Of a stretch of DNA of 64,000 nucleotides, positions 35,916-45,067 are shown in pieces. Position 1 is the stretch's first letter, and every line of letters begins with the position of its first letter. Below the pieces are notes generated by a model. It had not been told where the DNA came from. It saw only the letters and a program-made list of their open reading frames with translations, and made no database searches. Origin of the DNA: JAKAWQ01 sp035509315 (GTDB lineage: Bacteria; Pseudomonadota; Alphaproteobacteria; Acetobacterales; Acetobacteraceae); NCBI GenBank assembly GCA_035509315.1, contig DATJLS010000031.1:62001-126000 (forward strand), given 5' to 3'. The translations under genes and the position numbers were made by a program.

Positions 35916-36590
35916 GTGACCCGCACGATCGGCATCATCGCTGCCCTTGTCGCTGCAATTGTCCTGGCTGGCTCGCACAAGGCGGCAGAAGCACAGACGG
36001 AATTTCCGCCCCCGCAAGGCAAGGGGCCCGTTGTCGTCGTCGTTTCCGGCCAGTTGGGCGCGGCCTACTACGTGTCTCCGGCCAAAGACATCGCCGCCCT
36101 CGGCTACGATGTCGTGTTGCTTGACGGCAATGCGATGGCGGGAAGCCACGGTCAGGCACTGTTGGCCGCCGTCCAGAGAGCGCAAGGCAGTCCTCGTGGA
36201 AATCCCGGCAAGGTCGGGATGGTCGGTTTCTCGCTCGGCGGCGGGGAAGCGCTTTTCTATGGCTCACGGAGGCCGGATCTGGTCTCGGTCATTGTCGCAT
36301 GGTACCCGCTCACCTCCCCGATACGAGACCCCGCGAGCTTCGTGGCTGGAATCAAGGTTCCGGTCCTGATGTTCGCCGGTGAGCTGGATCACTACAAGAA
36401 TTGTTGCCTGATCGGCACCGCGCGCGGGCTCGCCGCCGCCGCCAGCGCGCAGGGCGCGCCGCTCGAGGTGGTCACCTACCCCAATACCCAGCACGACTTC
36501 ATTTTTTCAGGACCGAACTACAACGCGGCAGCGGCGGCCGACAGCTGGCGAAGGGCGGAGGCGAGGCTTGCCCAATATCTTGGGCACTGA
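35916..36590 (+). CDS. Exported dienelactone-hydrolase-like protein
   Basis: A 224-residue alpha/beta hydrolase with a signal peptide (RTIGIIAALVAAIVLAGSH...EAQ). The nucleophile is the Ser in VGFSLGGGEAL, the acid the Asp in FAGELDHYKNC and the His in NTQHDFIF, which matches dienelactone hydrolases except that the usual Cys is Ser. The GTG at 35916 is preferred over an ATG at 35889 because GGGAGG lies 8 bases upstream. It is a single gene followed by a hairpin. Its substrate may be an ester or lactone in the periplasm. Confidence 0.82.
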   Translation: MTRTIGIIAALVAAIVLAGSHKAAEAQTEFPPPQGKGPVVVVVSGQLGAAYYVSPAKDIAALGYDVVLLDGNAMAGSHGQALLAAVQRAQGSPRGNPGKVGMVGFSLGGGEALFYGSRRPDLVSVIVAWYPLTSPIRDPASFVAGIKVPVLMFAGELDHYKNCCLIGTARGLAAAASAQGAPLEVVTYPNTQHDFIFSGPNYNAAAAADSWRRAEARLAQYLGH

Positions 36591-36604
36591 GCATGGGAGG
36601 CATT

Positions 36605-36632
36605 TCCCGGCCTTCATGAGATCGGGCCGGGA
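36605..36632 (+). terminator. Hairpin after hydrolase
   Basis: TCCCGGCC / GGCCGGGA with a 12-base loop, 14 bases after the stop of the exported hydrolase. No U-tract, so it may be a weak terminator. Confidence 0.45.
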
Positions 36633-36812
36633 GGGATAGGCGCGCGGGGCCCACTCTGCCGGGTCTCTCCGCGGAAGCCTGTTGCTTGCCGGGAGGAGAA
36701 AAACCCCCGATCCTGGCATGGCGTCTCTTTCCCCGCGCGAGGCAAGGCTCACGATGGTGGATGCTCCCGAACGGTCTGCCGGCCCGCCGTGGGCGCCGCG
36801 TGCTCCGGCGCG

Positions 36813-37910
36813 ATGACGGCGCGGGGAGACGACAAGCGTACCCCGCCCAGCTTTGCGCCGCCGGGGGAACGTCGCCAGCATCTCGAGCTCGCGCTTACCG
36901 TTGCCCTGCTGGCGCTCCTCATCTTCGCCGCGTTCGTGGTGCTGCGACCCTTCATCACGGCGGTGCTCTGGAGCGTCGTGCTCGTGGTCGCGACCTGGCG
37001 CGGCTATCAGCGGCTCGAGGTCCTGCTTGGCGGCAGGCGCCGGCTTGCGGCTCTTCTCGCCACGCTCATCCTGGCGGTCATCCTGGTGGTGCCGCTCCTG
37101 CTCATCGCCGGTCGCCTTGCCGAAGCTCTGGCCCGTGTCGCCTCTCATCTCAGGGTCTTCGTCGAGCAGGGGCTTGAGCCGCCTGTCTGGCTTGGCGAGG
37201 TTCCGCTGGTCGGCCACTATCTCCTTTCCGAGTGGCACCGCCTGCTCAGCGACGACGCGGCCTTGCAGCGGCTGATCGGCACGGAGATACGCCCGCTCAT
37301 CCTCTGGCTGCTCGGCGCCTTCGCCACGCTCGGCACCGGCATGCTCCAGGTCGCGCTCGCCGTGTTCTGCACGCCCTTCTTCTATCTCGGCGGGCCCGGC
37401 GCGGCGCGGCGCGGCCGCGACATGCTGCGCCATCTCGCCGGAGACCGCGCGGATGAGCTGATCACTGTGGCACATCTCACACTGCGCGGGGTGGTGGTCG
37501 GTGTCCTCGGCGCGGCGGCGGCGCAGGGCCTGCTGGCGGGCCTCGGTTTCTGGGTGGCGGGGCTGCCAGAGGCGACGCTGCTCGGCATCGCCACTTTCTT
37601 TGCCGGCATCATCCCCAATGTCGCCTTCCTTGTCCTCCTGCCGGCGACGGTCTGGGCCTTTTACGAGCTCGGCACGGCCTGGGGCATCGGGCTCCTGGTG
37701 TGGAATTTCGGGATCGTCGGCCAGATCGACAGCGTCATCCGCCCGATGGTCATCGCCCGCGGCACCCGCATGCCGCTGCTGCTCATGCTCTTCGGCGTGA
37801 TCGGCGGACTCGGCGCCTTCGGCTTTCTTGGCATTTTCCTCGGCCCGACACTGCTCGCCCTGCTCTATACTCTCATCCGCGACTGGAGCCCGGAGGAGAC
37901 CGATTGCTGA
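36813..37910 (+). CDS. AI-2E family transporter (PerM/TqsA-like)
   Basis: A 365-residue membrane protein of the AI-2E exporter family. Hydrophobic segments cluster at 25-60, 80-105, 180-205 and in the C-terminal half, with the characteristic GVLGAAAAQGLLAGLGFWVAG and FFAGIIPNVAF blocks, and the conserved DSVIRPMVIARGTRMP near the end. Members move autoinducer-2, small anions or unknown solutes. The start may be at 36813 or at 36789; neither has a convincing Shine-Dalgarno sequence. It is followed by the DUF3141 gene after 105 bases. Confidence 0.88.
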   Translation: MTARGDDKRTPPSFAPPGERRQHLELALTVALLALLIFAAFVVLRPFITAVLWSVVLVVATWRGYQRLEVLLGGRRRLAALLATLILAVILVVPLLLIAGRLAEALARVASHLRVFVEQGLEPPVWLGEVPLVGHYLLSEWHRLLSDDAALQRLIGTEIRPLILWLLGAFATLGTGMLQVALAVFCTPFFYLGGPGAARRGRDMLRHLAGDRADELITVAHLTLRGVVVGVLGAAAAQGLLAGLGFWVAGLPEATLLGIATFFAGIIPNVAFLVLLPATVWAFYELGTAWGIGLLVWNFGIVGQIDSVIRPMVIARGTRMPLLLMLFGVIGGLGAFGFLGIFLGPTLLALLYTLIRDWSPEETDC

Positions 37911-38015
37911 AAACCCGGGCGTGCGCGGCTTCTCTTCGTTGATGCCGATCAATGTCCTCGGGCCATGATTGCGAAAAAGCCGCGACACCCTGAACGAGGT
38001 ACAAGGGAGATCGAT

Positions 38016-39626
38016 ATGTCCGCGACGACGGGCCTCGGCCCCATCCTCGACTATTGGCAGGATGTCTGGCAGCGCAGCATCCTTTTTCTCGATGTGCTGC
38101 GCGAGCGTGGCAATACGACCCTGGCGCACAATGCCCTTGCCGTGCCGCATGTCCTAAGCTTCAAGGTTGAGCCCGTCATGGACGGGCGCACATTGCCCCG
38201 CCCGGTCAATTACGGTCTCGCGCGGATCATCCCGCCCGATGGGAAAGAGCCCGATCCGACGAAACGGCCTTTCATCGTCGTCGATCCGCGCGCGGGGCAT
38301 GGGCCGGGCATCGGCGGGATGAAGCAGGAGAGCGAGATCGGCGAGGTGCTGGCCGCTTGCCATCCCTGCTACTTCATCGGCTTCCTGCCCGAGCCCGTTC
38401 GCGGGCAAACCGTGGAGGATGTCTGCCTCGCCGAAGCGGCCTTCGTCGCTGAGGTCGCGGCACGCCACAAGGAGGCGGAGGGCAAGCCCGCGATCATCGC
38501 CAATTGCCAGGCGGGTTGGCAGATCATGATGATGGCGGCGATCCGGCCCGAACTCGCCGGCCCGATCTTGCTGGCCGGCGCGCCGCTTTCCTACTGGGCG
38601 GGCGTGCGCGGACGCAATCCGCTGCGCTATCTCGGTGGCATGCTCGGCGGCACCTGGCTCACCGCGCTTGCGGGCGACCTCGGCAACGGCATCTTCGATG
38701 GCGCAAATCTCATCGCCAATTTCGAGGCTCTCAATCCCGCCAACACGCTGTGGGGAAAATCCTACAACGTCCACTCCAAGATCGACACGGAAGCGTCCCG
38801 CTTTCTCGATTTCGAGACCTGGTGGGGCGGCCCGGTGCTGCTCGATGCCGGGGAGATGCAATGGATTGCGGACAATCTCTTCGTCGGCAACAAGCTCACG
38901 GCTGGCGATCTGCGCACCAGCGCGGGATTGCGCATCGATCTTCGCAATGTCCAATCGCCGATCATCGTGCTCTGCTCATGGGGCGACAATATTACTCCAC
39001 CGCAACAGGCGCTCGGCTGGATCACCGATCTTTATGACAACGAGGAAGATCTCGTCGCCAGCGGTCAGACCATCGTCTATACGCTGCACCAAACCATCGG
39101 CCATCTCGGCATTTTCGTCTCAGGCAGAGTCGCCAGCAAAGAGCATGGCGAGTTCACGAACTGCATGGACATGATCGATCTGATGCCGCCCGGCCTCTAT
39201 GAGGCGGTCATCACCGAGGTCGATGAAGACACCGCAAATCCCGAGCTGATCCGGGGCCGCTACCTCTTCCGGCTGGAGGCGCGCACCTTCGATGCTATCC
39301 GTGCGCTCGGCGAAAACAGCGCGGAGGATGATCTTCGTTTTGCGACCGTGGCGCGGGTTTCGGAAATCACCCAGGGGCTCTACCGGACGATGCTCGCCCC
39401 TGTGATCAGCCCGCTGGTGACGGAAGCGGGGGCCGAGGCGTTGCGGGCGCTCCATCCGCACCGCGTGCGTTTCGCCATGTTCTCGGACCGGAACCCGATG
39501 ATGCAGCCGGTCAGGGCCCTGGCGCAGCGCGCGCGTGCGGAACGAAGGCCCGCGGCCGCAGACAATCCGCTGCTCGGTTTCGAGAAAGCCATGTCGTGCT
39601 GGATCACGGATATGCTCGAGACATAG
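38016..39626 (+). CDS. DUF3141 PHA-synthase-like protein, N-terminal part ending at an amber codon
   Basis: A 536-residue alpha/beta hydrolase related to PHA synthases. The nucleophile is probably C164 in ANCQAGWQIMM (PHA synthases use Cys), the acid the Asp in CSWGDNITPP and the His in TIGHLGIFVSG. DUF3141 proteins I know of run to about 750 residues and end in a helical domain that is here encoded in the same frame directly after a TAG at 39624-39626. The start at 38016 has AAGGGAG 8 bases upstream. Unless the amber codon is read through, the protein lacks its C-terminal domain. Confidence 0.85.
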   Translation: MSATTGLGPILDYWQDVWQRSILFLDVLRERGNTTLAHNALAVPHVLSFKVEPVMDGRTLPRPVNYGLARIIPPDGKEPDPTKRPFIVVDPRAGHGPGIGGMKQESEIGEVLAACHPCYFIGFLPEPVRGQTVEDVCLAEAAFVAEVAARHKEAEGKPAIIANCQAGWQIMMMAAIRPELAGPILLAGAPLSYWAGVRGRNPLRYLGGMLGGTWLTALAGDLGNGIFDGANLIANFEALNPANTLWGKSYNVHSKIDTEASRFLDFETWWGGPVLLDAGEMQWIADNLFVGNKLTAGDLRTSAGLRIDLRNVQSPIIVLCSWGDNITPPQQALGWITDLYDNEEDLVASGQTIVYTLHQTIGHLGIFVSGRVASKEHGEFTNCMDMIDLMPPGLYEAVITEVDEDTANPELIRGRYLFRLEARTFDAIRALGENSAEDDLRFATVARVSEITQGLYRTMLAPVISPLVTEAGAEALRALHPHRVRFAMFSDRNPMMQPVRALAQRARAERRPAAADNPLLGFEKAMSCWITDMLET

Positions 39627-39632
39627 GGCAGG

Positions 39633-40292
39633 GTGCGGGACATGACGATGGAGGCGACCTTCCTCAATCTCTATGGTGCCCCGCTGCTTCAGGCGATGGT
39701 CGGTTTCGGCCCGCAGGAAACCGCGCCCCGCCGGCGCATCGCGCGCGACCTGGCCCTGGAAGCCACCGAGGCGAGGCGGCGTGCCGAGCTCGAGCAACGT
39801 TTCGAGCGTGGCGGCACTCTCGAAGCCGCGATCCGGGCCCTTATCTACATTCGGCTGCCGGAAGGCACGGTCGATGAACGCGGCTTTTCCGTGCTGCGGG
39901 CGATCCGCGCGGCGCGGCCGGCGGAGAAGCGCCGCAGCGTGAGCGAGCTCAAGACACTGTTCCGGGATCAGTATCTTCTCCTTCGCCTCGACGAGGCGCG
40001 GGCCGTTGCGGCGATCCCGAAGCTTCTGGCGGAAAGCGGAGAGGAACGGGGCGCCTGGCTCGATGCGCTGAGGAGGGTCCTTGCTGCGCCGGGAGTGCTA
40101 TCCGAGGCGGCCCAAAAACGCTTGCGGGAAATCGAGAGGCTGTTCGGCGCCGTGCCCGAGGTCACGCCCCCTTCGGTCGTGCCCCTTAGGGTCATGCCCC
40201 CCGCGGTCACGCCCCCCACGGTCACGCCCGTGGGGTCACAACCAGGGCCGCTCTCGTCGGACGACAAAAAAACAAAAACACAACTCCACTGA
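39633..40292 (+). CDS. C-terminal domain of DUF3141 protein, in frame after the amber codon
   Basis: A 219-residue frame in the same phase as the preceding gene. Its start MRDMTMEATFLNLYGAPLLQAMVGF continues the DUF3141 pattern of a Trp/Phe-Arg-Asp-x-Arg-Asp block followed by YGSPLLQA. The rest is a helical domain (EAAIRALIYIRLPEGTVDERGF, AIPKLLAE, VLSEAAQKRLREIERLFG). It has no convincing ribosome-binding site for its GTG, so independent translation is doubtful. The tail contains five 15-base tandem units encoding VTPPSVVPLRVMPPAVTPP. Either a split or mutated gene, or a read-through product. Confidence 0.7.
   Translation: MRDMTMEATFLNLYGAPLLQAMVGFGPQETAPRRRIARDLALEATEARRRAELEQRFERGGTLEAAIRALIYIRLPEGTVDERGFSVLRAIRAARPAEKRRSVSELKTLFRDQYLLLRLDEARAVAAIPKLLAESGEERGAWLDALRRVLAAPGVLSEAAQKRLREIERLFGAVPEVTPPSVVPLRVMPPAVTPPTVTPVGSQPGPLSSDDKKTKTQLH
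40161..40240. repeat. 15-bp tandem repeat in DUF3141 C-terminal frame
   Basis: Five units of GTCACGCCCCCTTCG and variants. The frame is kept and gives a Val-Thr-Pro-Pro-rich linker near the C-terminus. Confidence 0.88.
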
Positions 40293-40316
40293 AGCCGGCC
40301 AGAGAGAAGAGGTCCG

Positions 40317-40895
40317 TCAGCGTTTCTTGCCGGGAAGGGTCTCTTCCCGCCGCCGGCGCAGCGCCTCGTCGACATTCGCCGGAGCCTCGCCCGCCGGAGT
40401 TCCCCCTTCCGGCACCTCGGGCATTCCCGCGAACCTCTCGGCGAGGGCTCGCACGAGATCCGCGCGGGCGACGATGCCGACCAGCCTGCCATCGCGGAGC
40501 ACCGGGACACGCTTGATGCCCTTGCTCGTCATCAGGTGCGCGACCTCGCGCGCCGGTGTCTCCTCACTGACCGTCACCACGCCCGTCGACATCACGGCTT
40601 TGACCTTGTTCCGCGCGTCGCGGATGTCCGCAAGGAAGCTCGGCGCGATATTCCCGCCCTCGGCCAGCATGTCGAGCCACCGTGCCTGCTTCTCGCTATA
40701 TCCTTCGTGCCAGCGCACCAGGTCGCCCTCGGTGAGCATGCCGACGATCGTGCCGGCATCATCGACCACGGGCAGGCCGCTGATGCCGCGTTGAGCCATC
40801 AGCCGCACCGCCTCCATCAGCGAGGTATCGGGATGCACCACGGCAACGTCCCGCGTCATCAATTCTCTGGCCGTAACGACGGTCTCGTCGAACAT
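40317..40895 (-). CDS. CBS-domain pair protein
   Basis: A 192-residue protein of two CBS motifs: ELMTRDVAVVHPDTSLMEAV...GISGLPVVDDAGTIVGMLTEGDL and VMSTGVVTVSEETPAREVAHLM...GIKRVPVLRDGRLVGIVARADL. CBS pairs bind adenine nucleotides and control a partner protein. The tail is basic (RRRREETLPGKKR). The ATG at 40895 is preferred with AGGAGG 10 bases upstream. It is a single gene convergent with the DUF3141 region and divergent from the PPK2 gene. A second, shorter CBS pair occurs at 52150. Confidence 0.9.
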   Translation of the reverse strand: MFDETVVTARELMTRDVAVVHPDTSLMEAVRLMAQRGISGLPVVDDAGTIVGMLTEGDLVRWHEGYSEKQARWLDMLAEGGNIAPSFLADIRDARNKVKAVMSTGVVTVSEETPAREVAHLMTSKGIKRVPVLRDGRLVGIVARADLVRALAERFAGMPEVPEGGTPAGEAPANVDEALRRRREETLPGKKR

Positions 40896-41146
40896 CGTTC
40901 CCATCCCTCCTCTCTGCGACGCCCAAGCCCGCCTCTCACTCACCTATGGCGCCACGTCCGAACCTTGACGCGGATCAATGCCGTGCGCTGCGCCGGCGGT
41001 CAACAACCGGCGGCCTTTTCAGCGGGCGAACGGCCGGTCTATGAATATCCGAAACAATAGCGACCCGCGGGGCAGCAGTTCCGGGGAGGTTCGCTCCTTA
41101 CCTTTCCATGGTCGGAGGAGCGTGGAGCCAGGAAAAGGAATTGTCC

Positions 41147-42004
41147 ATGAACGCTGCCAAGAACAAGAAAGAAAACAGGATCGAAGCTGAAGCCGTTCCG
41201 AAGGACGGCAAGCTCAAGTTCAAGGATTATGCGCGGGAACTGACCCGGCTGCATGTCGAGCTGGTCCAGCTCCAGCAATGGGCGGTTCACCAGGGCAGGA
41301 AGATCTGCGTCGTGTTCGAGGGCCGTGACGGCGCAGGAAAGGGCGGGGTGATCAAGGCCATTACCGAGCGGGTGAGCCCGCGGGTGTTTCGCGTCGTCGC
41401 CCTTCCCGCGCCGACCGAGCGTGAAAAATCGCAGATGTACGTCCAGCGCTATCTCCCCCACCTGCCCGCTGCCGGGGAGATCGTGATCTTCGATCGCAGC
41501 TGGTACAACCGTGCCGGGGTCGAACGGGTGATGGGGTTCTGTGAGGAAAGCCAGGCGCGGCGATTCCTTGAGCAGGTGCCGGCCGTGGAGAAGGCGATCG
41601 TCGAGTCGGGGATCACTCTGCTGAAATACTGGCTTGAAGTCAGCGAGGATGAGCAAACACGGCGACTGGAAGCCCGCATCGATGATGGGCGCAAGATCTG
41701 GAAGCTCTCACCGATGGATCTCAAATCCTATAGCCGATGGTACGATTATTCGCGGGCCCGGGACGAAATGTTCATGGCGACCGACACCGCATGGGCGCCC
41801 TGGTTCGTGGCCCGCTCGGATGATAAGCGGCGAGCACGGCTCAACATCATTTCCCATATGCTCAGCCACATCCCTTACGAGGCGATGCCGCAGGAGAAGG
41901 TGAAGTTGCCGAAGCGGCAGAAGCCGCATGGCTACCGCGAACCCGATTATCCGTACAAGTTTGTCTCCGAGAGGGTTTGGCCTTCACGAACGGAAGCCTC
42001 CTGA
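41147..42004 (+). CDS. ppk2: Polyphosphate kinase 2
   Basis: A 285-residue PPK2 that transfers phosphate between polyphosphate and nucleotides. Walker A is GRDGAGKGG at 59-67, Walker B IVIFDRSWYNRAGVE around 111-125, and the lid region with the KYWLEVSEDEQTRRLEAR and KLSPMDLKSYSRW blocks is complete. The C-terminal MPQEKVKLPKRQKPHGYRE is typical of class I PPK2, which favour ATP/GTP formation or polyP synthesis. The start at 41147 follows AAAGGA. It ends 11 bases before the convergent trehalase stop. It is likely single. Confidence 0.93.
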   Translation: MNAAKNKKENRIEAEAVPKDGKLKFKDYARELTRLHVELVQLQQWAVHQGRKICVVFEGRDGAGKGGVIKAITERVSPRVFRVVALPAPTEREKSQMYVQRYLPHLPAAGEIVIFDRSWYNRAGVERVMGFCEESQARRFLEQVPAVEKAIVESGITLLKYWLEVSEDEQTRRLEARIDDGRKIWKLSPMDLKSYSRWYDYSRARDEMFMATDTAWAPWFVARSDDKRRARLNIISHMLSHIPYEAMPQEKVKLPKRQKPHGYREPDYPYKFVSERVWPSRTEAS

Positions 42005-42015
42005 TCAGGGAGAAG

Positions 42016-43713
42016 TCACTGCGGTTTTGGAGGGGAGGGTGTTCCGGTCTCCGCGGGGACGGCGGCCTCGGCCTCCGCTTTCAGGTGCGGATAGAGCGAG
42101 GTGAGCGCCACCAGAACCCCATTGGTCCAGCCGAAGCCGATCTGTGTCGCGTATTCGCCGCCGCGGCCTTCATCGCCGCCCGACGTGGTCACGTTGTATT
42201 TCTCCACCAGCTTTGCATTTTGCTGGTAGCCGGCGATGTTCTTATGGACCCATCGGGTGGCGATCTCCTCGGCGAGCGGGCCGTAGCCGTAATCGCGCAG
42301 CCCCGAGACGGCGATCCATTGCAGCGGTGCCCAGCCATTGGGCGCATCCCATTGCTGCCCGCTATCCACGAGGCTCGTGGCCAGCCCGCCCACGTCGAGA
42401 AGTTTCCGCTGCACGGTTTCCGAAACAATCTTCGCCTCGCGCGCGCTCGCGACATGGAGAAAGAGCGGGTAGAGCGTGGCGGCGGTGATATCGCCGGTGA
42501 GCCTGCCGCTCCGCCACAGATAATCGGTGAAGACACTCTTCTGCGGATCCCACATCAGCCGGCGGATCGCCTCGGCGCGTTGCTCCGCGCGGTGGCGGAA
42601 GGAATCGGCCTCCGCAGTCTCTCCCTTCAGCTTGTATGCTTCCGAGAGGGTTTCCTCGAGATGGACGAGCAGGCTGTTCAGATCCACCGGCAGGATCTCG
42701 GTCGTGCGCACGCTCGCGAGCGTCTTGCCATCGGCAAGCCATCGTGAGCTGAAATCCCAGCCGGATTCGGCCGTCGCCCGAAGATCACGGCAGACGATCT
42801 CCGGCGGCCGGCCCGAAGCGGCGACGGTCCGCACATCCTCGAGATAGGATTCGTCGCGCGGCACATCGCGCGCATCCCAGTAGCGGTTGAGCAGCGTGCC
42901 GTCGGCAAGCCGCACGACATTGCGAAAAGCATGGCCGGGCGCGAGGGAATCCGCCCCCTCCATCCAGAAATCCCATTCCTTGCGCAGCTCCGGAAGATAG
43001 CTCGCGAGGATCCGGTTGCCGTCCGTCGCGGCAACCAGATCGACCATCAGCGAGAAGAAAGGCGGCTGAGAGCGGCTGAGATAATAGCTCCGGCTGCCGT
43101 TTGGAATCATGCCGTAATGATCGATCTCGTAGGCAAAATCCTTCAGCATGTCGATCGCGAGGCGGTGCTGCCCATCCTTCAGCAGGCCGAGCATCGTGAA
43201 GTAGGAATCCCAGTAATAGACCTCGCGGAACCGTCCGCCCGGCACGACATAGGGATAGGGCAATGGCTGCAGGGTCGAATAGGCCGGCACCGAGGAAGCA
43301 GCTTGCTGGAGGCGCGGCCAGAGGCTCGCCACATAGTCGAGCAGATGCTCGCCGCGTGCCGCCGGCGTGATGACGGGGCCCTTCGGCGTCGGCCCTGTGA
43401 AATGCTGGCGGACGAAGGCGCTGAGGCTGAATCCCGGCATGCTCTTTGCGGCGAGATACGCCTTCAGGATCTTGGCCGGCGGGGCGTCCGGGATCATGTC
43501 CGGGAAGGTTTTGCTGTCCGGGAAGATCGCGGCAAGCTCGACATCGCTGTAAAGCTGTCCGTACTCGATGGAGGGTGGCGTGGTGTAGGCCGGCCCGACC
43601 GTTTGCGCGCGGAGCGGGCAGGCCGCGAAGCAAGCCGCCGCTATGGCGCCGAGCCATGCGGCCCGGCATGGCCGGGTTTGCCGGTCTTCCTCTCGCGGGC
43701 GGATCTTTTGCAT
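42016..43713 (-). CDS. treA: Periplasmic trehalase, family GH37
   Basis: A 565-residue exported enzyme that splits trehalose to two glucoses. Both trehalase signatures are present: PGGRFREVYYWDSYF and QWDAPNGWAPLQW; the catalytic Asp and Glu regions (RDVPRDESYLEDV, and GGDEGRGGEYATQIGFGWTNGV) are in order. The signal peptide is the hydrophobic AAWLGAIAAACFAACPLRA-QT after a basic N-terminus. The ATG at 43713 is chosen, although 43743 is possible and neither has a clear ribosome-binding site. It probably serves osmolyte recovery or use of external trehalose. Confidence 0.92.
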   Translation of the reverse strand: MQKIRPREEDRQTRPCRAAWLGAIAAACFAACPLRAQTVGPAYTTPPSIEYGQLYSDVELAAIFPDSKTFPDMIPDAPPAKILKAYLAAKSMPGFSLSAFVRQHFTGPTPKGPVITPAARGEHLLDYVASLWPRLQQAASSVPAYSTLQPLPYPYVVPGGRFREVYYWDSYFTMLGLLKDGQHRLAIDMLKDFAYEIDHYGMIPNGSRSYYLSRSQPPFFSLMVDLVAATDGNRILASYLPELRKEWDFWMEGADSLAPGHAFRNVVRLADGTLLNRYWDARDVPRDESYLEDVRTVAASGRPPEIVCRDLRATAESGWDFSSRWLADGKTLASVRTTEILPVDLNSLLVHLEETLSEAYKLKGETAEADSFRHRAEQRAEAIRRLMWDPQKSVFTDYLWRSGRLTGDITAATLYPLFLHVASAREAKIVSETVQRKLLDVGGLATSLVDSGQQWDAPNGWAPLQWIAVSGLRDYGYGPLAEEIATRWVHKNIAGYQQNAKLVEKYNVTTSGGDEGRGGEYATQIGFGWTNGVLVALTSLYPHLKAEAEAAVPAETGTPSPPKPQ

Positions 43714-44064
43714 GTCCGCTGAGCAGATTAGAGCCTGATCCATGCAATCTTCTACTGTTAAATCACGTTTGGGCGGAAGCACGGCACCGCGACTTCCCGC
43801 ACTTGTCACGGTATTGACCTGAACGATATTGCCGGCGCGCCTTTCGCCGGGCGCATTTTGAGCCCGATCGCGATCGTTCGGCGCGGCATTCAGTCTTGCC
43901 GGGTTCTTACAGAGCGCCTAGAATTTCGTTGCTTCCCCGTTCGTATCACAACGGAAAACACCTCAATACGCGGCCGGGGATGGGAAGACGCGAAACGTTG
44001 CGTCCGGAAGCTTGCGCATTCGATAAGAAGTCGGATGAAGCGCGTCGCGTAGGAGAGCCAGGGT
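43714..44064. other. Divergent intergenic stretch
   Basis: About 350 bases between the trehalase and the formylglycine-generating enzyme. No gene, hairpin or repeat of note is visible. It should contain both promoters, but I cannot place clear -35/-10 elements. Confidence 0.5.
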
Positions 44065-45042
44065 ATGCCGCAGCCATCCGGGAAAATGGCGCGAGGTCCG
44101 GCGTTGCCCAAGTGGAAAGACCGCGGCGATATGGTCTTTGTCCCCGGCGGCACCTTCCTTATGGGCTCGGACCGGCATTATGCCGAGGAAGCGCCCGCTC
44201 ATCGCGTGACGGTAGACGGGTTTTGGATGGACAGAACGCCGGTGACGAACCGCCAGTTCCGCGAGTTCATCACGGCAACCGGCTATGTCACCTTCGCGGA
44301 GATCCCGCCCGATCCGAAAGACTATCCGGGCGCGCTGCCACACATGCTCTATGCCGGGTCCCTGGTATTCCGGGCGCCCAGGGGGCCCGTTGATCTTCGT
44401 GACTGGTCGCAGTGGTGGACCTATCTCAAGGGCGCCGATTGGCGCCATCCCTGCGGGCCAGGGACGACCATCGATGCTCTCGACGAGCATCCGGTGGTCC
44501 ATGTGTCCTTCGCCGACGCGCTTGCGTACGCCAAGTGGGCCGGCAAGAACCTGCCGACGGAAGCGGAATACGAGTACGCGGCACGCAACCAGCTCGATGG
44601 CGCCGATTATGCGTGGGGTGACGAGCTGGCGCCTCACGGCCGGCACGTGGCGAATACCTGGCAGGGGGCGTTCCCGCACGAAAACCTGGCCGAGGACGGC
44701 TACGAGCGCACCTCACCCGTGACGGCCTTTCCGGAGAATCGTTACGGCCTCTTCGACATGATCGGCAATGTGTGGGAGTGGACGACCGACTGGTATGCTC
44801 CCAGGCACCGGGAAAAATCCTCGCAAGCCTGCTGCACACCGGTCAATCCTCGCGGCCCGCGTGCGGAGGAAAGCTACGACCCGCAAATGCCGCAAATCAG
44901 AATTCCGCGCAAGGTGGTGAAGGGCGGCTCTCACCTCTGTGCTCCCAACTACTGCCGACGCTATCGACCTGCTGCCCGCCACGCTCATCCCATCGACACA
45001 TCCATGAGCCATATCGGCTTTCGATGTATCGCGAGAAGCTGA
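44065..45042 (+). CDS. Formylglycine-generating enzyme (sulfatase-activating)
   Basis: A 325-residue FGE-sulfatase domain protein that converts the active-site cysteine of sulfatases to formylglycine with O2 and copper. The copper-binding pair is C292 and C297 in HLCAPNYCRRYR, and the RPAARHAHPIDTSMSHIGFR closing block is canonical. The N-terminal blocks MVFVPGGTFLMGSD and VDGFWMDRTPVTNRQFREF are typical. With both cysteines present it should be a true FGE, not just a related structural protein. It heads a four-gene run that ends with a sulfatase, its probable client. Confidence 0.93.
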   Translation: MPQPSGKMARGPALPKWKDRGDMVFVPGGTFLMGSDRHYAEEAPAHRVTVDGFWMDRTPVTNRQFREFITATGYVTFAEIPPDPKDYPGALPHMLYAGSLVFRAPRGPVDLRDWSQWWTYLKGADWRHPCGPGTTIDALDEHPVVHVSFADALAYAKWAGKNLPTEAEYEYAARNQLDGADYAWGDELAPHGRHVANTWQGAFPHENLAEDGYERTSPVTAFPENRYGLFDMIGNVWEWTTDWYAPRHREKSSQACCTPVNPRGPRAEESYDPQMPQIRIPRKVVKGGSHLCAPNYCRRYRPAARHAHPIDTSMSHIGFRCIARS

Positions 45043-45067
45043 TGCCAGATAGGCGGGAGGCGGAACG

